A DNA stretch of 10,582 nt from Myxococcales bacterium (GTDB lineage Bacteria > Myxococcota > Polyangia > Fen-1088): the NCBI GenBank assembly GCA_003153875.1, contig PMBY01000450.1, positions 1-10,582 of the forward strand, given 5' to 3'. This document shows, piece by piece, positions 6,367 to 10,582 of the stretch. The translations under genes and the position numbers were made by a program. Under the pieces are notes generated by a model. That model worked only from the letters and a program-made list of their open reading frames with translations. It did not search any database and was not told the DNA's origin. Each line of letters opens with the position of its first letter. Position 1 is the first letter of the stretch.

Positions 6367-6984
6367 ATGGCAAAGCTCGCAACGTCTTGGCTGTTCGTGA
6401 CACTGGTCAGCGGCGCGTTGCCGGGGTGCAATGGCAGCACAGGCGCCACCGCTGGCAACAGTTCGACCGCGGGTGGTGGGGCCAACGCGAATGGGGGCAG
6501 TGCCGCGTTGTCGGCCGGTGGGGCGAGCGGAACAGGCATGGCGGAGATCTCCGGCGGCGCCGGCGTGGGAGGTTCCGGAAATGGAGGCTCAGCCAGCAGT
6601 GGTGTGGGCGGAATCACCGGAATGGCCGGAGGGGGCCAAGGCGGCCGCTTGAGCAACACCGGCCCTTGCCGCCTCGTTGACACCAGCTTTTGCCCCGCCA
6701 ACCCCCAACAGGCGGCACTGCCCCCGGCGTTCACGCAATCGTGCTCAGAGTTCCACGTGGGCAACTGCGGCCCCTACTACGTCTGGAGATCCGATTCATA
6801 CACCTATCTTGTGTGCATCTTCGACGCGCAGGGGCTGCTCATCTATGCGAGGCTATGCTCGGACTCTGGCCAGTACTGCAGTGGCTTTATGTGCGAAGAA
6901 GCGGGTCAGCTTCCGTCCCTGCCCTGCGACATCTTTGCTCTGCCGTCCAAGTGCGCTTCTCTCGACGGGGGCGCCACCGACTGA
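6367..6984 (+). CDS. secreted lipoprotein with Gly-rich linker and Cys-rich domain
   Basis: A 205-aa protein of no recognised family. Residues 1-20 form a lipoprotein signal peptide: MAK, the hydrophobic stretch WLFVTLVSGAL, then LPGC, with Cys21 as the likely lipidated residue (Pro at -2 is less usual). A low-complexity Gly/Ala/Ser/Thr linker (about 22-96) follows, then a compact domain of about 105 residues with ten cysteines (101, 109, 126, 134, 150, 164, 171, 176, 187, 196), enough for five disulfides. It probably sits on the outer membrane or cell surface. ATG 6367 is well supported by GAGGAAGG just upstream; an open frame reaching back to 6256 would bury the signal peptide. Linkers of this sort are frequent in myxobacterial lipoproteins. 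It converges on the gene ending at 7023. Confidence 0.8.
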   Translation: MAKLATSWLFVTLVSGALPGCNGSTGATAGNSSTAGGGANANGGSAALSAGGASGTGMAEISGGAGVGGSGNGGSASSGVGGITGMAGGGQGGRLSNTGPCRLVDTSFCPANPQQAALPPAFTQSCSEFHVGNCGPYYVWRSDSYTYLVCIFDAQGLLIYARLCSDSGQYCSGFMCEEAGQLPSLPCDIFALPSKCASLDGGATD

Positions 6985-7003
6985 CGCGCGCGACAGCCCG
7001 TCG

Positions 7004-7017
7004 CCAAGAGCGCTTGG
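7004..7017. terminator. small hairpin between convergent genes, possible terminator
   Basis: CCAAG-AGCG-CTTGG forms a 5-bp stem in the 38-nt gap between two convergent genes. There is no T-run on either side, so intrinsic termination is doubtful; placement is the main support. Confidence 0.2.
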
Positions 7018-7022
7018 ACCCG

Positions 7023-7724
7023 CTAGTTTCCCGCCAGGATCGTCCTGAAGAAGGCGACGAACCGCCAGCTCATGGCCAGCGAGACCACGTAGGGCGCGGC
7101 CTGCGCGAACAACGTCACGAACTTGAACCAGTGGCGCTTGCCCTCCACGTAAATCAACACGTACGCGATCCCGAGCAGGTGGAAGAACAGGATAGACACC
7201 ATCCACCAGCGGTGCTCGGCGCGAAAGGCGTGCACCATCACCAGAATCCACGCCACGAAAGACAACAGGCCAACCGCCGCCAACACCACGGCTGATTCGA
7301 CAAGCATGCGCTTGAGCTGCGCCGCCTCAAGGGCGGAGAGGGGCCGCTTGCCTTTCCCGACCAAGGCCGTGTCGACCGCGGTGGTCAATGCCCGATCCAG
7401 CCCACCCGCAGCGTGCCCGCTGCCCGTGGCGTCGCGAACCGCGCGCTCGATCGTCTCCAGGGCACCCGCGGGCTTTTTGTTTCCGTAGATCACGGCACCC
7501 CGTGGTGCGTCCTTGTCTGGCTGGTGGATGGAATCGACCAGCACACCATCCGATACGATGAGCTTGGCCTCCGCGCGATACTCGGCCGGAACCTGGTCCA
7601 GTCGGTTGACGAAGACATCGCGCTTCGTGTTCGCATCACGGTACCGATAGATCGACTCGGCTCGGGCGGGTGAAGCCATCCCGGCCAGGGCCAGCACGGT
7701 GGCCCAGAACGCTAGCGTCCTCAT
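7023..7724 (-). CDS. exported membrane protein of unknown function
   Basis: A 233-aa protein. A signal peptide (MRTLAFWATVLALAGMASPARA, cleaved around residue 22) is followed by ESIYRYRDANTKRDVFVNRL, which faintly recalls the DUF4124 type of start, where a Tyr/Trp strand follows an exported leader. A charged soluble stretch runs to about 140. Then come two clear membrane segments (about 143-166 and 174-194) separated by HAFRAEHRWW, and a moderately hydrophobic helix near 202-225. So the N-terminal part is probably periplasmic with a membrane-anchored C-terminus. ATG 7724 begins the signal peptide; the much longer open frame to 8177 is shadow of pdxA. It follows pdxA by 38 nt on the same strand and is probably co-transcribed, though no link to vitamin B6 is evident. 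Function not recognised. Confidence 0.78.
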   Translation of the reverse strand: MRTLAFWATVLALAGMASPARAESIYRYRDANTKRDVFVNRLDQVPAEYRAEAKLIVSDGVLVDSIHQPDKDAPRGAVIYGNKKPAGALETIERAVRDATGSGHAAGGLDRALTTAVDTALVGKGKRPLSALEAAQLKRMLVESAVVLAAVGLLSFVAWILVMVHAFRAEHRWWMVSILFFHLLGIAYVLIYVEGKRHWFKFVTLFAQAAPYVVSLAMSWRFVAFFRTILAGN

Positions 7725-7762
7725 GCCTGCATTACAACGCGCGAACGCCGTGCTTGCCAACT

Positions 7763-8818
7763 TTAACCAGCGGAGCCCGCCGAGCGCACCGCCAGAAGCT
7801 CGAGCGCCGCCTTGACGGCGTAAAGCAGGCTGAGCTCGCTGGCGACGCCTCGTCCCGCAATGTCGTAGCCCGAACCATGATCCACAGATGTGCGCACCAC
7901 GGGCAGGCCCAGGGTCACGTTCACCGAGGCGCGAGGAAAGGCCGGCTTGACCGCGATCAAACCCTGGTCGTGGTACATGGCCAGGATCAGCTTGTAACGC
8001 TTGACCCGTTCGATGAAGAACGAATCCGCAGGGAAGGGACCGTCGCAGGCGACACCCTTGCGCCGCGCCCGCCGCATCGCCGGAATGATCACGCGCGCCT
8101 CCTCGTCGCCCATCAGGCCGTGCTCGCCCGCATGAGGGTTCAGGCCCAGCACGGCCACCGGCAGCTTGCGGCCCCAACGGGCGCGGCCCACCCGCTGCAA
8201 CATCTCAAGCGATGTCAGGAGTCCGGCCACCGTGATGTGGCCGGACACCTGGCCGAGGGCAATGTGCGTGGTCTGCAGCGCCAGCAAATAGTCGGGTGTG
8301 AGGAACGCCATGCGCTCGTCACGCACTCCCAGCTTCTCGGCCAGGTAGCCGGTGTGGCCCACGAAGTCGGGGAGCAATGTGGCCACGGCTTCCTTGGTGA
8401 CTGGCCCGGTGACGATGGCCGCGACCCTGCCACGCCGGGCCTGCTCGATGGCGAAATCCAGATAGCCGAGTTGCTCGCGCCCGTAGACCGGCGAGCCAAA
8501 GCGAAAACGCCGCATGTCGATGTGGGAGTGGGCAAACAGCCGGAGCCCGGTCGGCGGAAGCCACGCGGTCGAGAAGTCTGCCACCGGCGTGATGGGGATC
8601 CGGTGCCGCAATCGTCGCATCGCCTCGGCAAGCACCCCAGCGTCGCCCACTACCGCGAGATTCGCGCATTCCTTGCGCAAGGACCTTCGAATCTGCTGGG
8701 CCAAAGACTGCTTGGCGTGTGCCAGCGCCACGAATGCCTTGCCGACCACTTCAGCCGAAATGCCGGCTGGGTCACCCATGGTGACCAGGAGGTTCTTCAG
8801 CTTGCTTGACGGTGCCAC
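7763..8818 (-). CDS. pdxA: 4-hydroxythreonine-4-phosphate dehydrogenase
   Basis: NAD(P)-dependent, metal-requiring enzyme of the DXP-dependent vitamin B6 pathway; oxidises 4-phosphohydroxy-L-threonine, whose product feeds PdxJ. At 351 aa it is slightly longer than the usual 330 or so. Family motifs in order: TMGDPAGI (13-20), VTGPVTKEA (136-144), GHTGYLAE with metal ligand His155, LNPHAGEHGLMGDEE with His229, GPFPADSFF (260-268), MYHDQGLIAVK with His283, and VNVTLGLPVVRTSVDHGSG (299-317). After GDPAGI the family normally has GPE; here it is SAE. The GTG start at 8818 is the only start that keeps the N-terminal motif (the next ATG is inside TMGDP); no Shine-Dalgarno is seen. Divergent from the gene at 8908. 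Confidence 0.95.
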   Translation of the reverse strand: MAPSSKLKNLLVTMGDPAGISAEVVGKAFVALAHAKQSLAQQIRRSLRKECANLAVVGDAGVLAEAMRRLRHRIPITPVADFSTAWLPPTGLRLFAHSHIDMRRFRFGSPVYGREQLGYLDFAIEQARRGRVAAIVTGPVTKEAVATLLPDFVGHTGYLAEKLGVRDERMAFLTPDYLLALQTTHIALGQVSGHITVAGLLTSLEMLQRVGRARWGRKLPVAVLGLNPHAGEHGLMGDEEARVIIPAMRRARRKGVACDGPFPADSFFIERVKRYKLILAMYHDQGLIAVKPAFPRASVNVTLGLPVVRTSVDHGSGYDIAGRGVASELSLLYAVKAALELLAVRSAGSAG

Positions 8819-8907
8819 ACGAGCAGTTCACGCGAATTTGGCACGCGATGCAAGTGGCGCCATCAAACGCAGCGCTGATGGTGTAAGATTCTGCGAGGAG
8901 ACAAGAG

Positions 8908-9273
8908 ATGGAACTTCGTGAGCTCAACGCCGACGAGAGGATTGCCCTGGCCGCCTTGATCGAGTTTGTGGTGTTGGCCAGTGGCCACGTGACCGAGGAC
9001 GAGGAGCGTGAGATCCAGGCCGTGGTGGATGAGATCGGCGAGGACGCCTATCGCCAGGCCGTGGAGGAAGTCGATCGGCGCTTTCCCGACGAGGAGGCCG
9101 CGAAGAAGTTCCTCGAAACCATCACCCGCCCTGAGGCGCGCGATCTCATATTCGGCGCGGTCATGGGGGCCGCGATGACCGACACCATCGAGGGGCACGA
9201 GTCCACGATCCTCGACTGGGTCGCCAAGGAATGGAAGCTCGAGGTCAAGTACGAGGAGCCGCCCGCGGACTGA
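8908..9273 (+). CDS. small acidic TerB-like protein
   Basis: A 121-aa, all-helical, acidic protein. The opening ADERIALAALIEFVVLASG then HVTEDEEREIQAV resembles the TerB (tellurite-resistance-like) fold, in which a helix pair brackets an acidic segment that may bind divalent metal. The remainder (YRQAVEEVDRRF, AAKKFLETI, ARDLIFGAVMGAAMTD) fits further helices. No signal peptide or membrane segment, so cytosolic. The similarity is by eye and the function unknown; TerB-like proteins need not act in tellurite resistance. ATG 8908 is well supported by GAGGAG 7 nt upstream. A TAAGAT box (8884-8889) could be a -10 but would leave almost no leader. Divergent from pdxA; the yqjDEK-like operon follows after 158 nt. 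Confidence 0.75.
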   Translation: MELRELNADERIALAALIEFVVLASGHVTEDEEREIQAVVDEIGEDAYRQAVEEVDRRFPDEEAAKKFLETITRPEARDLIFGAVMGAAMTDTIEGHESTILDWVAKEWKLEVKYEEPPAD

Positions 9274-9403
9274 ACCCGGGCGCAGACGTTGAATGAAAAC
9301 GCTGGCGTCGTTGCCCCGGACCCGCAAGCGCGGTAACTTGAGAGGTGGGTTCGTCTTCAGGGACGATCGGGGGAAAGTCCCACAGTGCACAAAATCGGAT
9401 GGT

Positions 9404-9412
9404 TGGTACAAT
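9404..9412 (+). promoter_or_regulatory. possible extended -10 promoter before the yqjD-like gene
   Basis: TGGTACAAT combines the TGn extension with a -10 hexamer matching five of six consensus bases. No -35 is recognisable. The expected start, about 9419, falls inside the Shine-Dalgarno sequence, giving a very short leader, which lowers confidence. Confidence 0.3.
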
Positions 9413-9431
9413 TGCGTAGGAGGTTCTCACC

Positions 9432-9743
9432 ATGAATGGCACGGACATCGTAACCAGGGACAAGCTCGTGGCTGATCTGAAGGTGGTGGTAGCTGACGCC
9501 GAGGAGCTGCTCAGAATCACGGCTGGGCAGGCCGGCGACAAGGTCGCGGCGGTACGGGACAAGATGCAGCGGGGGCTTGAGCAGGCCAAGGCCAAGCTGG
9601 CCGATCTCGAGGGCAAGGCCATGGAGCAGACCAAGGCTGCCGCACGCGCGACCGACGTGTACGTCCACGAGAACCCGTGGAAGGCCGTGGGAATCGCCGC
9701 AGGGGCTGGCGTCCTGTTCGGACTGTTGATCAGCCGCCGCTAG
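9432..9743 (+). CDS. yqjD: YqjD/ElaB-like (DUF883) ribosome-associated membrane protein
   Basis: A 103-aa member of the ElaB/YqjD family. A long amphipathic helix (about 8-76; KLVADLKVVVADAEELL, MQRGLEQAKAKLADLEGKA) leads to the family's HENPWKAVGIAAGAG segment (79-93), then a single C-terminal membrane helix rich in Gly and a terminal SRR. In E. coli YqjD sits in the inner membrane and its N-terminal part binds ribosomes in stationary phase, reducing growth; a similar role here is inferred from family membership. ATG 9432 has a strong ribosome site, AGGAGG, 8 nt upstream. First gene of a three-gene set; yqjE follows after 8 nt. The symbol is by family and gene order. Confidence 0.88.
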   Translation: MNGTDIVTRDKLVADLKVVVADAEELLRITAGQAGDKVAAVRDKMQRGLEQAKAKLADLEGKAMEQTKAAARATDVYVHENPWKAVGIAAGAGVLFGLLISRR

Positions 9744-9751
9744 AGTTCGCA

Positions 9752-10150
9752 ATGGCAGACACACCCTTGCCCGCGGTTTCGCACCGTGGGCTTCTCGGGT
9801 CGGCCAGCCACTTGCTCGCCGTGCTGGTTTCCGCTGCGGAAACCAGGGTGGGTATATTGGCTACCGATCTGCAAGAGGAGCTGGTCCGCTTGCGCCGGCT
9901 GCTCCTGGTCGGCGCCGCAGCGCTGTTCTGTTTGGGTCTGGGGATTGTCCTGTTGTCCGTCTTTCTGGTGGTGCTCTATTGGGATTCTGATCGCCTGGCC
10001 GTGCTCGGTCTGCTCAGTGGACTCTTCCTGGGTCTCGGCGTGGTCAACGCCATCGTGCTCGCCGTCATTGCGCGCAACCTAGAGCGCCCGTTGGGCGAAA
10101 CCGTGGAAGTTCTCGCCAAGGATCGCGAGAGCCTGGAGCTGGACAAGTGA
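9752..10150 (+). CDS. yqjE: YqjE-like membrane protein (phage-holin-like superfamily)
   Basis: A 132-aa protein of the YqjE / holin-superfamily type. A short N-terminus and an amphipathic helix with the family-like AETRVGILATDLQEEL (29-44) precede two membrane segments (about 50-76 and 82-107) joined by a tight turn, YWDSDR. The C-terminus is charged (LERPLGETVEVLAKDRESL). The topology is likely both ends cytosolic. Despite the 'holin-like' family label there is no sign of a phage context. ATG 9752 fits the E. coli YqjE start MADT exactly; no strong Shine-Dalgarno is seen, and it lies 8 nt after the yqjD-like stop, so translational coupling is likely. Its stop overlaps the next start as GTGA. 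Confidence 0.87.
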   Translation: MADTPLPAVSHRGLLGSASHLLAVLVSAAETRVGILATDLQEELVRLRRLLLVGAAALFCLGLGIVLLSVFLVVLYWDSDRLAVLGLLSGLFLGLGVVNAIVLAVIARNLERPLGETVEVLAKDRESLELDK

Positions 10151-10431
10151 ACCTGTCGCTGACCGATATCCAGCGCCACCGCGGGGAGCTCCTGGAGCGA
10201 GCCCGCGCAGAGCGCGCGGAGGTCAAGGCTGTGCTCAGCAGCCAGAGCAACCTTTTTTGGCTGGCGGACCGGGGGCTGGAGGTGATCAAGTTCTGCGCGG
10301 CCAGAAAGGGCCTCCTGGTGATCGGGGCGCTCGCCTTCGCGGTCGTGCAGCCTCGCCGCGCCTTGCGCTGGGCGCTCAATGCGTGGGGCTTGTTCCGGCT
10401 GGTTCGCAAGATAAGCCGCGCCTTCGCGTGA
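10147..10431 (+). CDS. yqjK: YqjK-like small membrane protein
   Basis: A 94-aa protein in the YqjK position. A charged N-terminal helix (DIQRHRGELLERARAERAEV, 7-26) precedes one short hydrophobic segment (about 55-68, LLVIGALAFAVV) and a basic C-terminal helix (RRALRWALNAWGLFRLVRKI). Sequence likeness to YqjK is modest; size, layout and gene order (yqjD-yqjE-yqjK, as in E. coli) carry the assignment. The GTG start at 10147 overlaps the yqjE stop by 4 nt, indicating coupling. The family's biochemical role is unknown. Confidence 0.78.
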   Translation: MNLSLTDIQRHRGELLERARAERAEVKAVLSSQSNLFWLADRGLEVIKFCAARKGLLVIGALAFAVVQPRRALRWALNAWGLFRLVRKISRAFA

Positions 10432-10462
10432 ACGCGATAGCCGCGGCTTGGCGGGAAATACT

Positions 10463-10484
10463 GGGCCGCCCGAAAGGCCGGCCC
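10463..10484 (+). other. GC-rich hairpin after the yqjK-like gene
   Basis: GGGCC and GGCCC pair around an interrupted CC/GG stem with a CGAAA loop, 31 nt after the yqjK stop. No T-run follows, so it is at best a weak or Rho-assisted terminator. Confidence 0.25.
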
Positions 10485-10497
10485 GCGGCTCGCGACT

Positions 10498-10582
10498 CGC
10501 GTGAGCGTGGGCGAGAGCGTGTTCGTGGGCGTTTTGCGGAAAGGCGGAGGCGGGTCGCGGGCCGCTCACGCGAATCGCCCAC
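10498..10582. repeat. two interleaved inverted repeats at the right edge
   Basis: CGCGTGAGCG (10498-10507) is the exact reverse complement of CGCTCACGCG (10563-10572). GTGGGCGA (10507-10514) is the exact reverse complement of TCGCCCAC (10575-10582). The order is A-B-A'-B', so the two stems cannot nest in one simple hairpin. The window ends at the last base of B'. Confidence 0.7.

Noticed and set aside
6161..6403. Leftward open frame of 80 codons in the gap before the lipoprotein
   Set aside because: It overlaps the lipoprotein's ribosome site and signal peptide, and has no Shine-Dalgarno or family likeness.
7670..8809. Long rightward open frame (379 codons) opposite pdxA
   Set aside because: It is antisense to a gene with every PdxA motif, is rich in Arg/Gln/His with no recognisable domain, and arises from GC-rich codon bias.
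9752..10150. Phage holin, as sign of a prophage
   Set aside because: The holin-like label belongs to the YqjE family; the neighbours are YqjD- and YqjK-like and no phage genes are present.
10376..10582. Leftward open frame entering from the right edge
   Set aside because: It overlaps the yqjK-like gene, is Arg-rich, and covers the inverted repeats; no domain is recognisable.

Overview
The window is a GC-rich bacterial chromosomal segment. It is densely packed, with short intergenic gaps and many gene pairs that touch or overlap. Gene content suggests a deltaproteobacterium-like organism, most likely a member of Myxococcota. The evidence is two PilZ proteins (one with a degenerate second PilZ-like half), a Gly/Ser-rich secreted lipoprotein with a Cys-rich end, and a YqjD/YqjE/YqjK membrane-protein set. 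The lineage is inferred from style of content, not from a marker gene. I see no insertion sequence, prophage, CRISPR array, tRNA or rRNA.

Left part (1-1704): a ribA gene (GTP cyclohydrolase II) runs leftward and is cut by the window edge only a few residues before its expected end. Divergent from it is a rightward pair, def (peptide deformylase) and folB (dihydroneopterin aldolase). ribA and folB both act in pathways that begin from GTP (riboflavin and folate).

Second block (1721-4734, all leftward): five genes run in the order yggX, a PilZ protein with an N-terminal tandem repeat, a SEC-C/TPR protein, a single-domain PilZ protein, and a GGQ release-factor-like protein. The last three are nearly fused, with a 4-nt gap followed by a GTGA overlap, so they are very probably co-translated. 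The small SRP RNA (ffs) lies just upstream of yggX on the same strand, and a plausible sigma-70-type promoter for yggX sits between them. This block mixes c-di-GMP sensing with ribosome- or nascent-chain-related functions and is the most interesting part of the window.

Third block (5001-6984, rightward): a class I glutamine amidotransferase whose two candidate start codons lie in the two arms of a perfect inverted repeat; a small protein carrying a CCGG motif that resembles only the C-terminal end of a larger ferredoxin-like family; and a secreted lipoprotein.

Fourth block (7023-8818, leftward): pdxA (4-hydroxythreonine-4-phosphate dehydrogenase, vitamin B6 synthesis), followed 38 nt later by an unrecognised exported/membrane protein.

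Right part (8908-10431, rightward): an acidic TerB-like helical protein, then a compact yqjD-yqjE-yqjK-like operon encoding small inner-membrane proteins. The last 150 nt hold inverted repeats but no gene I can support. Start codons are the weakest part of the annotation, because several genes lack a clear Shine-Dalgarno sequence.
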